DNA of 64,000 nucleotides from assembly GCA_036936605.1 (NCBI GenBank), contig JAUPFV010000005.1, forward strand, positions 231,475,770-231,539,769. Direction: 5' to 3'. Below, piece by piece: positions 34,640 to 46,466 of this stretch. Position 1 is the stretch's first letter; each line of letters begins with the position of its first letter. The notes beneath the pieces are model-generated. The model had not been told where the DNA came from, ran no database searches, and was given only the letters and a program-made list of their open reading frames with translations. A program made the translations under genes and the position numbers. The DNA comes from Limnanthes douglasii subsp. nivea (lineage: Eukaryota; Streptophyta; Magnoliopsida; Brassicales; Limnanthaceae).

Positions 34640-36150
34640 AGCAAGAATCCATCCAAAAATATGGTGACTTTCCGCCCCTCAATGCGACCACTGCAACAAT
34701 GGAGAAGCAGCTGCCTCAGATGTTCTTAAACCCGGTGTTCGAAAGCTTCATACGTAACAAAGAAGACGAACCAAAAAGAAGAACGTACATAGACATGGTA
34801 GGAGGAGGATCAACAAAAAATGAGTTCTTTCACAAAGAAGTCGTTCACGAGGAGCATGAAGACTACACTTTAGTGCATTTTTAGCTAGCAAATAAGTTTT
34901 CTTTGACTACCATAGCTAAAACTACTCTGATTGCCAAGTTCTCAACTGGCAGTCCTACTTGCATTGAGTTCAAGGCATACATTTCATCACTTAGATTCTT
35001 AGGTGCATGCAACATATACAAATGGGACTATAGACATTTTTTTGTAGACTTAGACATGCTAGAAGATATAAAAAGATTTTGGGGGTAAACCTGTTAGAAC
35101 CATAGGCAAGCTATCTTTTAGAATACTTAAGTGGACACCTCAGTTACACCCCAAGAAGGAGTCTCCGGTGACTCATTTTTGGATCTCCCTGCCCAAATTG
35201 CCTGAAATTTTATATAACCCGGACTCTGTTACTCATATTGCTAAGGAAATTGGATTTCCCTTAATAGTATGAGTACCAAAACATAACATTTCAAGTTACA
35301 ACAAAAGTAAAGCATGGATATTAACTGATATTTCTAAACCTCTTCCACAAAAAATATGGATATTCTTTAGGGAAAATGATGGTTACTGGCAAGACATTAT
35401 ATACTTAAATAAGCTTTTTTACTGTAAAAAAATGTAGACATATAGGACACCAAGAAAAATACTGTTAAAAGGATGAATTTGAGAAAAACATGATTAAAAA
35501 ATAGGACCACAAAAAACAATGCTAAACAAAATCAATCCAAACTTATCTCAAAAGAAGTTTGGATTCCAAACTCTACCAATGAAACCTATGAAATTAACAA
35601 AGAACCACAAATTGAACATCTGTTAACTATGAACTGTGATATAGAAACTATAACATCTGAGCATGTTATAGAATCTAACAATATAACAGATGAAAAAAAT
35701 GGTAAAGACATAGATAAGGAAAAAATGATAAAACAGAAAAGACAAATTTAATAATACAACCTGATAAATCACCTGAATTGAGTACCAATACTGAAAAGAA
35801 CAATGATTTAAGAGTAATAAACAATGCAGACCAAAATAAATTAATTCTAAATTTCAATCAACTTAATTAACCACCTGAAGTTACTGAAAATGACATAATT
35901 AAAGCCTTGCATACCATTCAATTAAATTACTCATTTAAAACTCTCAATGTTGAAGAAGTAGATGAACTGTCAGAAACAGAACAAGAATCTTCAATTAATA
36001 GGATTAGTTTGAGCCTACCTCAATCCCCTAAACTTAAACAACTTAAAAAAAGCTCTACTAAAATTCCTACAAGAAGATCCTCAAGAGGCAAGATATTGAT
36101 AAAACCAGTAACTTTGAAAGGATTATTAAGATCTTCAAAACAAATCTCAA
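34640..36150 (+). pseudogene. LINE ORF1, broken
   Basis: RNA-binding protein of the LINE. It begins near YGDFPPLNATTATMEK (34664-34707), a usual ORF1 start region. A degenerate middle has EFKAYISSLRFLGACNIYKW (34958-35017). At about 35418-35457 a CCHC zinc knuckle (CKKC..GH....C) is visible only if one A of the A7 run is skipped, so a one-base slip has broken it. A Lys/Ser-rich C-terminus follows to 36155, overlapping the start of ORF2. Confidence 0.65.
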
Positions 36151-36152
36151 AA

Positions 36153-38996
36153 TGAACAGAGCCATACTCAACTGGAATGTTAGAAGACTAGGAAACCAAA
36201 AAACATTGAAAAGAATTAAAAACATTGTTAGAAAATACTCAACTGATATCATAGCTCTACAAGAACATACGATATCAGTTGAGAACTTGCAGTCCATAGG
36301 TAATAAATTAGGTTTTGAATATCATTTTGCAAACATTAATAATAAAATTTGGATTTTCTGGAAAAATGAGTATAACATCAATATACTAGACAATTCTGAT
36401 CAACGTGTTAACTCTATGGTAAGTCATCTTCCTACTAACAAAGTAGTCCTTCTTACTATAGTTTATGCAAAATATACCAGATCCCATAGAGTGCCTCTAT
36501 GAGACCATTTAAGAACTATTTCAGACACTAATTTATCCTGGCTTGTTGTTAGAGATTTTAACACAATCTCTAACACAAGTTAACAACTTCATTGCTCCAT
36601 ACTTTATTCCAAAAGTATGGATGATTTTAATAACATGATTTTAGACTGCAAATTAGAGGACCTTGGTTACATAGGCACAAACTTCATATGGATAAATAAA
36701 CACAAATGGAAACGCTTAGACAGATCCTTGTATAATGATAAATGGAGAGAAAAATTTCAAATTACAAGGGTGAATCACCTGGCCAGAACATGTTCTGACC
36801 ATTCACCCTTGATAATATCTATCATACCAAAATCTACAAACCATAAACCTTCATTTAGATTCCAAAATATATGGTTGAAACATGAGGATTTTCTTAAAAC
36901 TGTAGAAAACAACTAGTCCATAAACTTGACTAATTCGTCCAATATTTACATTTTTTTGTCCAAGTTGAAAAGACTTAAGAAACATCTAAAAAATTAGAAC
37001 AATGACATATTTGGTAACATTTTTTACCGTCTAAACAAAACTGAAGAGGAAATAAAAAATGCACAAATTAAGTTAGAAGAAGCAAAAAATCTTGAGAACC
37101 AAACTAATTTATCTAACCTTAATGCTAAGCTTATAACATTATTTGAAAGAGAGGAAACATATTGGCAACAAAAAGTTATTCAAAGTGGTTAAAAGATGGT
37201 GAAAATAACTCAACAACATTTCATAGCTATGTTAAAAAAAAGATCTAAAAATAGAATCAATGGCATTTTAATTAATGATGATTGGACTGGAGATGAGGAA
37301 ATAATTGGTTTATCTATTGTAGAATACTTTAACACACTTTTAAACAAACCAAAGAAACAGAATAACTTTTCTATGATAAATGATATTATCCATAATATCA
37401 TAACATATCAAAACAATGAAGATATAATGAAAATGTCATCGATGGATGAATTATACAATGTTATAAAAAACCTTAATCTTAATAATTCTTCTGGAGTTGA
37501 TGGATTCAACTCCAGATTCTACTTATCATGCTGGTTAATAATAAAAAATGATCTTCTTAAAGCTGTCACAGATTACTTTACTGAAATGCAAATCCCTAAA
37601 GGCCTATATGAAACCCTAATCTGCCTAATACCTAAGGTCAAATAACCAAAAAATTGGCTACAATTTAGACCTGTAAGCCTATGCTCAGTCCTTAACATAA
37701 TCATATCTAAAAACACTGAATAATAGACTAGCCAAATTACTACATCTTATTATTTCAAATGAACAAGGTTCCTACATTGAAAAAACAACAATTCAAGACA
37801 ACATCTTAATAACTCAGGAAATGATTAAAGACCTTAACAGAAAATCTAGAGGGAACAACTTAATAATTAGCTTAGATATGGCAAAAGCTTTTGATAAGCT
37901 TGAATTTAGGTTTATATGCGAGGTTCTGTTTTCTTTGGATTCAATCAACAAATAATAAAGCTGGTTAAGAAAGTATTGGACACATTTCATACCCTATAAT
38001 TAATGGTAAAGCTAATGGCTACTTTAACTCAAGTAATGGTTTAAGGCAGGAGGACCCTCTATCCCTAAGCCTGTTTATCATAGCAAAATAATTTTTAATA
38101 AGAGGTTTAAACAAATTAATTGGTCAACATAAACTAATGATATATAAAAATGAAAGGCTCTTTAAACATTAATTGTTTAGCATATGCTAATGATATAATT
38201 CTTTCTAAATGGTTCATTAACTAATATGAAGAAACTTTCTAAATTCTTAGACACATATCAAATGTTATCAGGCCAACAAATAAATATACAAAAACAACTT
38301 TTATAGCCTCCACACACATGAATAAAACCATGACAAAAGCTCTGGAAAACCCTTTAGGCTTTAAACAAACAAAGTTACCTCTTACATATTTAGGAACCCC
38401 AATTCATACAAATAATTTCTCTATCAAATTTGAGGAGTTAATAGGAAAGATAAGGAACAAAATTAATAAATGGAATTCTAAAAAAAATTCTTTTAGTGGT
38501 AGAATAAAATCGATTAAATCTGTCATACTATCTTACCCAAACTACTATTTATAGTCAATTAACTTACCTTTGAAAGTAATAAACAGAATTAACAAACTGT
38601 TGAATAAATTTTTATAGGGTTATAGTGAAAACAATAAAACTATATTATGGTGCAAATGGAACAAAACATGTAAACCTCACAATGAAAATGGACTTAATAT
38701 AAGAAACCTAAAGGATATTCTAAAAACATATTCATTTAAGCTTTGGTTTAACTTTGAAAACAACAAAACCCTATGGTCCAAGCTAATGCACTCTAAGTAC
38801 TGTCAAAATATTCATCCCCTACAATCCTCTTTAAGATCAACAGAGTTCTAAAACTTGGAATAGGATGTTTGAGATTAAAGATGAAGCTGAAAAACATATA
38901 AACTGGAGATTAGGAAAGGGAGAACTAGACTTTTGGTTAGACAGTTGGCACCATGATAAATCTTTAATAACCCTAACAACAATCAATTCTGGTGCA
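36153..38996 (+). pseudogene. LINE ORF2 (endonuclease and RT), broken and 3'-truncated
   Basis: The endonuclease starts MNRAILNWNVRRLGNQKT and has IIALQEHT, a degenerate GDFN (VRDFN) and CSDHSPLIISI (36153-36850). RT is at about 37200-38560, with SSGVDGFNSRFYLSCW, motif A SLDMAKAFDK, RQEDPLS and YANDIILS in place of FADD. A connection region LPLTYLGTPIHT and the word WRLGKGELDFWLDSW (38906-38950) follow. Numerous stops are present. The frame at 38865 runs straight into Ty3/gypsy RT. Confidence 0.85.
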
Positions 38997-39002
38997 ATGC
39001 TA

Positions 39003-40839
39003 ATGGCACCCGAACTGAAGGGTAAAATGTTGAAGTTCCTAAAAGACCATCAGCATGTTTTTGCTTGGTGCAATGCTGATGTTACTGGGGTACCAACAGA
39101 TATTATATCACACCAACTGTCCATCCGAAGAGACATATCACCCGTAGTACAAAAGACAAGAGCTTTTTCCAAAGAAAAGGTTGATATCATAGTTCAAGAA
39201 GTCGACATACTTACCAAAATGGGGCACATAAAGGAGTCTCAGTATCCTTTATGGACAGCCAATCCGGTCTTGGTGAAAAAGAAAAATGGTAAGTGGCGCA
39301 TGTGTATCGATTTCACAGATCTCAACAGAGCTTGTCCAAAATATTTATACCCAGTTCCCCGGATTGATCAGTTGGTGGATTCCACATATGGGAATAAGCT
39401 ACTATCTTTTATGGATGCCTTCTCCGGGTATAACCAGATTCAAGTGGATCAGGAGCATACTACGTTTGTTACTGATAGGGGCCTTCATTGCTACAAGGTG
39501 ATGCCATTTGGGTTAAAAAATATTGGGGATACCTATCAGAGGTTAGTAAACAAAGCCTTTGCTGATCAAATTGGAAGAAATATGGAAGTATACATCGATG
39601 ACATGATGGTTAAAAGTATGGACGAAGAGCTACACTTGACAGATCTTCAATAAACTTTTACTAACTTAGTAAAAGTAAATTTGAAACTAAATCCAGAGAA
39701 GTGTGTGTTCGGAGTACGGTCCGGAAAATTCCTAGGGTACATAATAAGTGAGCAAGGGATACAACCGATCCGGACCAGCTTAATGCTTATTCCGAATGGA
39801 GCCACCTCGGAATATTAAAGAAGTACAAAGGTTGACTGGGAGGTTGGCTTCGTTAAATCGATTCATTTCAAGGTCATCGGACAGGTGTGCCCCGTTCTTT
39901 CAAACTTTAAAATGTGTAAAGGGATTCGACTGGACTTCGCAATGTGATGAGGCTTTTAATGAAATTAAAAAACATCTGTCCTCCCCCAAGAATTTATATA
40001 AACCTGTTGACGGAGAGACTCTTTTCATATACTTGGCAGTTTCCAGTTGTGCCATAAGTGCTGTGTTGGTGAGAGAGGTGGATAGTTATCCCTGTCCAGT
40101 GTATTACATCAGCAAGAGCTTGATAGATGCATAAAAATGCTATCTAAAGCTTGAAAAGTTAGCACTAGCCCTGGTAATTGCTGCTAGGAAGATGAGGCCT
40201 TATTTTCAGGCTCATCCCATTATTGTCCGAACATCCTATCCCCTGAAAAACGTTCTACAAAAGACAGATATTTCGAGTAGAATGACTAAGTGGTCAGTAG
40301 ATTTGAGGGACTTAGATATTTATTTTGCTCCTCGAATAGCAATCAAAGCCCAAGTTGTGGCTGATTTCTTAGTTGAATTCCACTCAGATAGGGATACAGA
40401 GCAAACAACTGAGATGAAAGATAAAAAGGTATGGGTTGTCCGGACGGATGGTGGATCAAGTACTATGGGATGTGGTGCAGGGGTATGCTTGACCTCTCCG
40501 TATGGTGACAAAATGTACCAAGCTATATGTTTTTCTTTTAGGGCTTCTAACAATGAGTCCGGATATAAAGCTGCTATAGCTGGTTTAAAGTTAGATTTTA
40601 TTTGTGGAGCCAAAAGGGTCAAGTTGATGAGTGATTCCCAGCTTCTTATCCATCATGCGCAAGGTCAATCTGAAGCCAAAAAGGAGCAACTAATAAAATA
40701 CTTACTTCTTATCAAAGATGTGGAACTTAAGTTCAAGAGTATTGTTTATGAGCACATACCTCGAACAGAAAATGAACTAGCAGACTCCTTGGCAACCATA
40801 GCCTATACTGAATCATACCCTTGGATCCATGTGCTGTAG
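39003..40839 (+). pseudogene. RT and dual RNase H of Tat element 2
   Basis: RT at 39003-39790 has SFMDAFSGYNQIQ and catalytic YIDDMMVKS (39592-39618). A small deletion relative to element 1 follows QVD, a TAA is at 39651-39653, and a frameshift lies near 39770. The first RNase H (39796-40380) has one stop after YYISKSLIDA (40132-40134). The archaeal-type RNase H (40435-40810) keeps its acidic residues: TDGG, NNES, MSDSQ and LADSLA. The open frame at 38865-39653 is a chimera of LINE and gypsy sequence and has no meaning as a gene. Confidence 0.85.
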
Positions 40840-40860
40840 TGCCTTTCCATTCAACTCAAT

Positions 40861-42147
40861 ATGGGTAAGGAGGAAGAAAGCTTCGATATACAGATGAAAC
40901 AGCCCCAAGATTGGAGGTTTCCTCTCCTTCAATATCTCACTGATGGCATCTTGCCTCCGGATAAGTCAATAGCAAGAAAAGTAAAGTACAAGGCTCGTGG
41001 TTTTATCATACTAAGAGATGTTCTTTATAAGAAGTCTTACAGTAAACCCCTCTTATGATGTTTGGGGGTTGATGAATCTCAAATAATCATCTCCGAATTG
41101 CATGATGGTGAGGGATCAACTCACTGCGGATTCAGGGCTCTAACAAGGAGAGTTTTATTGGCTGGTTATTATTGGCCCTCTATAATGCAAGATGCTAAGG
41201 AGCTGATAAGGAGGTGTGACCCATGCCAAAGATATAGCAATGAAATTCATATCTCAGCCATCCCTTTAGAGTCAATTTCTGAGCCTATACCTTTTGCTCG
41301 ATGGGGGTTGGATTTGGTGGGACCTCTACCTATGGCATCCGGAGGACGCAGGACCATAATTGTTGCTATTGATTATTTTTCGAAACGGATCGAAGCAGCC
41401 CCGTTGGCAGGTACAACATCAAAAGCTGTCATAAAATTCATTTTATCCAATATCTGTTGCAGATTTGGAATTCCACAGAAGATAACAACAAACGATAGGC
41501 CACAGTTCGACAACAAGGAAATGGAGAATTTATGTGCCTCTAGAGGTATACAACATTGTTTCTCTTCACCTTTCCACCCACAAGAAAATGGTCAGGTTGA
41601 AGTGGCTAACATAACTATACTGTCCGGTTTGAAGAAACATTTAGAAGGGACTGCTGGAAAATGGCCTAGTTATTTACAAGAGGTTTTGTGGGCCTACTGG
41701 ACTACACCTGGGGCAGCAACACAAGAGTCACCTTTTGCTTTAGTCTATGGGATGAATGCCATAGCTCCTATAGAAGCAACTCTTCTTTCATTTCGAGTTC
41801 ACAATTTTTCCGAACACACTAACGAAGTGGAAATCAGAGGTCAGCTTGATTTAATAGAAGAAAGAAGAGTTAAGGTTCACCTTAGAGCTGCACATTATCA
41901 GGGTTTGATGAGAAGCGAGTTTGCTTCCAAAGTTAAAAGAAGAGATTTTCAGCCGGGGGATAAGGTGTTAAGGAAAATCTTCTTACACACTAAAGAGAAG
42001 CTGCTCGGCAAATTAGCCTCAACTTGGGAAGGACCCTATATGGTCATTGAAAGTTTTAAACCTGGGACATACTGGCTAGAAGACAAGGATAGAAGGGTTT
42101 TGAATCACTATTGGAATATTGAGCACATCCAGATGTACTTGGAGTAA
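40861..42147 (+). pseudogene. Integrase of Tat element 2, one long open frame
   Basis: An almost complete integrase in a 361-codon open frame at 41062-42147, preceded in the same frame by 40861-41058 with only a TGA between. Zinc-binding HH-CC motif: ELHDGEGSTH ... CDPCQR. Core: LDLVGPLP with the first catalytic Asp, and HPQENGQVE with the Glu. The expected DNG around the second catalytic Asp reads NDR (KITTNDRPQFD), which would inactivate it. The C-terminal GPYMV domain is present. It ends at TAA 42145-42147. This is much better preserved than in element 1. Confidence 0.85.
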
Positions 42148-42656
42148 AAACTATGTAAATATTTACTTGTTTAAAAATCCATGTAAATATTTGGGGGCAT
42201 ACTCTTTCCTACCCTGGTGGCGCGGGGAGGTTTTAATGAGGTGTTCGCGCTCTTTTATAAAATTTGATGCCTTCTTAAAAATTCGGAGTGTTCTTACTTT
42301 GTTTATTGTTAAATTTTTGTTTAAACACCGGCCGGATTGAATTGTAGGTGTGATGACTACTTAAACATTTGTCATCGGAGAATTTAAACACTCTCACTTT
42401 AAGATGTTTATGAAATAACTAAGGGCTGTTTAAACATTAGCCACCAAAATTGAAAAACTATGAAAGAATGCAAGAATTGTGCAAAATAAACATACTCATT
42501 AAAACGACCGAAGTGCCTTGGCCATCCAAGGACTTTAAATTGTCAATCAAAGCAAAAAGATCTATCCGGTCAAACACCGGACACAATTATAAAAATGTCT
42601 TGGCCTTCTAAGGACTTTAGTTCAATCAAAACAAAAGGTAAAAAATAATTTATATT

Positions 42657-45632
42657 TTAAGACTGAGCCTTTGAAGACGGCTCAGCCTCACTCGTTTTCT
42701 TCTTCTTGAGATCATCATTCTCCTCACCTGGACTCTCCCCGGTGTTCTCTTCTTCATCGGATGAGAATGCACTGGAGAAATCAAACCTGTCACCCTCAGA
42801 AATTGTATGGAAGGGAAGGTATTCGTACTCTACATAAGTCCACAAATCTCCCAGATTCCTCTTCGGGAACTTTTCGTGAAAGAGAAAGACCATGTCCGAT
42901 TTCACTTTGGCATACATCTCTTCCTGAGTATCTATCATATTGTTGGCATAAGCATCAATCTTGGCCTGGATTTTTGCCTCTTGCTCCCTTAGCAGATCAG
43001 CTTTTTCCTCCGTAGCCTTGGACACCGAGTCCTCGAGTGCGATCTTGTCGTTGGTCATAGTATGAAGACTTGGTCCTTGACCCTCATCTCCTCTTTCGAA
43101 GATGTGAGATCTTTCTCCAACCCGGACTGCTTTGCCCGGAGTTCTTTGATAGTATCTTCTAGGGCAGCTACCTTTGTAACCCAACCCTACTGGTTCGTCT
43201 TTAACTCCTCGTTTTCTCTCTTCAAAACATGAGCGTTTTGGTTGGAAATGAGGAGGTCTCCGGACAGTCTCTCCTTGTCAGAATTAAGGGCAGTAATGAT
43301 TGTTGACTGACCTCGCACTTGTTTCTCCAAAACCAGCACTGGCTGAACATTAATCAATATAGAGTGAGTTATAACTTCTCTTTCACTTGAAACGGTGAAA
43401 GACTTACCATTGAAGGTAACAGTGTTCGAAGTGCTTGGGGGGAGGTAGGGCCCAACAAATTCGTCTCTGGCGAGGTTCTCAAAGTAGTCACCAAGTCCCT
43501 CGAGCCCTGTAATGTCGACACCGTCAATACTGATGTCTCCTCCTCCAACCTCATCGGTTTGAAAGTCACGGGGGATCTCTTTTGCTCTTGTTGGATCAGT
43601 AGGGTCAGGAGGAGGGAGGGGCTCCGAAGGCCGGAGAGAAAGTTCATCACCCCTGGAGGTCTTTTTCTTCTTGGCCTTCCTATCCTTGCTTTCTGCTCCC
43701 CGTTTCCTGTCTCTCTTGGGAATTCTTGGGGGTTTTGGAGATCCTGCCTCTTCCCTAGTACTCTTGTACTCCACGACTTCTAGAAGAGCAACATCAATCT
43801 GACTTGGAATTGAACCCTCTTGATTTGTTGGAGCAGTTTCTTCCGCTTCGGTGGGGTTAGCTTCAACCACACTCTTCTTTCCCCTCCCTTTTTTGCCTTT
43901 CATCTTACTTGGAGCCTTGGCTCGACCAGGCAAATACAGTGACTCGTCCGGTGCGTGTGTTCTTTTAAGAACTACATCCAGAGGGGGTGGAGTGGTAAGT
44001 TCCTCCCAAGTTAAGTCCCTCCGATTAGTAGTGTTCCAGAGGTGAGACCTTGCAAGATTTCCTCCAGTAAAGGCGTTGTGGAAGCGATTATCCCACTTTT
44101 CAGCAGCCCAAGTGTTTATCTTGGTGCAAGTAATCTGCCCGGCCTTCAAGTAATCATTGAAGTCTTTAGGCAGCACTGTCAAGGAACAAAAAAAGAGAAA
44201 AAAAAAGACAAGACAAGTCAGTTAAACAAATTCACTAAAAATAAAAATGAGAATGTAATGTGGGATTCTTACTATCACTTTGCCACCTGCTGGTGAGGAG
44301 ACTCGGGTTGACTCCGGCTTTGATCTTCTTCCCATTCTCCCAAGCACCACTCACGAACAAGAAGTGAGTCCTTCAATTTCTCTCTGACTCGAGCAGGTCA
44401 TCCACTGCTTTATAGTTATCACCCATGTTGAAGTGATAGAAGGGGATATGGGGGTTTCTGCAGAGGCTGGCCACATCAGCGAATTCCTCCTTCGGAAGAG
44501 GAATTCCGGAGAGAAAAAAAGCCATGATACATGCCATGAGAGTATACCAGGCATTAGGGCTCAGTTGACTTGGGCAGAGCTTGATGAGCTGGAAATATGT
44601 GACTATCTCCGGATCTAAGGGAAACCTTAGTCCCCAGTTAAAAAGTTCAGTGAAGATGACTACTTCACTGAGCTTGCAGTTCATCGGGGTTTCAGGGTCT
44701 ATTAGGATCCTTATTTTTACATTCTCTGGAATCCCCCACTTCGTTCGCATCTGACCCAGTTCGGCTGTGTGGATGAAGGCATAATTAATTTTTTGCAAAG
44801 CAAGTAAATACTTAACACTCACCTTGTGGAAACAAGGTCCAACTTTTCCCTTAAGGATCTCCGGTAGATCCGGATGCCTTAGGCATAGCTTTTCTTTGCC
44901 TTTATCCTTCTTGGTAGCACCAGCATCACTCGTTTTTCCGGAGACTTCGGACTCAAACAGAGCCTCTTCAATGGAATCCTCCATTACTTCCTCCATTACC
45001 GAGGAGGGGTTTTCAGTTGTTTTTGGGTGAGGGGAGTTAGGAGTCGGTTCAGTCTGACCTTCGGACTATTGGGCTTCAATGCTTTCCTGAAATCTGACCT
45101 CCGGCTGAGGCTCAGATGCGATGGTTTCTTTTCAGAGGCTTGGGCTAGATGCCTCCGGTCCGGACAGCTTGTCCTTAGGAATTTTCATGGGTGTCTCTGA
45201 CCTTTTGTCATTGTTCTTGGCCCCTGATTTGGAAGGTGTACCTTTTTTAGCCTGCCCTTTTACCAGGCGACCTCTTCTCCTATCAACTAGTTTATTGGGA
45301 GAGATATCTGCATCTGATCCCATGGCAATAAATGGGGAAGGCTTCTTGAAACGGGTAACTGCTTGCCCTGGTTCAGCAGTGGGCTCCGATTCCTGAACCG
45401 ACGAGCCTGAAACAATTGGCGAAAGATTGGTTTGAAATAATCTCCTCAGTTTAACGCTCCTGGTTGAAGAAGAGCCCTGGTCAGGCTCTGTGTTTGGAAT
45501 TTCTAGTTTGTCGACATGGGAAGGAGGAAGGCCTGCAGCAATGCGTCTCTCTCGTTCGACTTTTTGAGCCTTTTCTAACTCTGATAGATTAAGCCACCCG
45601 CCTTTGATTAAAGCGTTCCTAGCTGTGAACAT
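42657..45632 (-). pseudogene. Antisense extra gene of Tat element 2, long open frames and an intron
   Basis: Minus-strand gene starting about 45632 (MFTARNALIKGGWLNLSELE). Open segments: 45632-45132, 44996-44373 (207 codons, with LFNWGLRFPLDPEIVTYF and LSPNAWYTLMACIMAF), 44182-43187 (331 codons, with RSHLWNTTNRRDLTWEELTT and Lys-rich linkers) and 43184-42657 (acidic end). A canonical intron fits at 44272-44176: donor GTAAGA, pyrimidine-rich tract, acceptor GACAG. The same segments occur in element 1. Only a few breaks remain (between the listed segments and near 44373). Product unknown; part resembles the putative gypsy-type transposon domain. The C-terminal third looks coiled-coil rich. Confidence 0.8.
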
Positions 45633-46080
45633 AAACTCACAGCCAAAAAGAAGTATTTGTGTTTGAGAGAGAAAGCTCTGAAGTTTGGCAAAGTAAGTAT
45701 GAAGATGATGGTAAAACAGTGAAGAAGTGATTAATTTATAGTAAACACACAAAAAGGTGCTTTGATACCTAGGAGAATTCGAAAGGATTGCAATGATTAG
45801 GGAACGGCGCTGATGTCATCTTCATTAAATGAAGAGGTTACTTTTTGGAGAAGGTGGGATCGAAATTCTGGGTGAAAAAACTGCTGAAGTAACGAACCAG
45901 AGAGAGACACGTGTCCCACGAACTCTGACAAGAAACCGTTTAGTTTTCAAAAACTTTTTTCAGTCCGGATAAAGCTATAACACAGTTCGAAAGACCTTTC
46001 CGGATGTAACTGTCACCAGCAACAGGCAGTTTTCTAGGTCTTGCCAAAGGTTTTTGAACACCACCTAAAAAAGGGGCTAC

Positions 46081-46466
46081 TGATGATTCCGGATTCTGTC
46101 ACCACATTTTATGGGAACCGGACAAGGTCAATTCGGACAATGTCCACCTTATCGGACAGGGGCAGTTCAGACACCATCATCCATTGAACTATCCGAACAG
46201 AAATAAATACTTAAAACCTAATCACTTTTTGACTAAGCTGCCTATTTACTTACTTAGAACTAATGGGTCTTTAAACTCGACCCGAATCCATTAAACACGA
46301 CCCGAAAGCCCATGTGGTCCAAATGTGAGGGTATAAATACCCAACCACCAACATTAAATGAGGGTAATAAAAATTAAATACAACCAGTCAGCTCAATTCT
46401 CACTCTACATTCTACCCAAACATTAAATACTCTCAAAATTCCACAAAACTCTAAACAAAAATTACA
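46081..46466 (+). repeat. 3' LTR of Tat element 2
   Basis: Begins TGATGATTCC directly after the polypurine tract. It shares with element 1 the segments TTTTTGACTAAGCT, AAACTCGACCC and GTATAAATACCC, but is clearly diverged. The end is placed at ATTACA by the CA rule; it could lie a few bases away. Confidence 0.8.

Larger units (their letters stand above)
34405..38996 (+). mobile_element. LINE with near-complete 5' end, 3' end replaced by a Tat element
   Basis: A GC-richer leader at about 34405-34640 is followed by ORF1, ORF2 endonuclease and RT, and the start of the C-terminal region. It ends abruptly near 38996 where Ty3/gypsy RT sequence begins. It belongs to the same broad LINE group as the copies at 15.3 and 52.7 kb. 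Its 3' part (most of the zf-RVT/RNase H region and tail) is missing. Confidence 0.85.
39003..46466 (+). mobile_element. Tat-lineage Ty3/gypsy element 2, 5'-truncated
   Basis: Related to element 1 but a separate, less decayed copy. It starts within pol just before RT (homology to element 1 begins at ATGGCAC, 39003) and lacks 5' LTR, gag and protease. It keeps RT, both RNase H domains, integrase, the antisense gene, polypurine tract (AAAAAAGGGGC, about 46068-46078) and a 3' LTR. No other part of it was found left of the LINE, so the 5' part was lost rather than displaced within the window. Confidence 0.88.
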
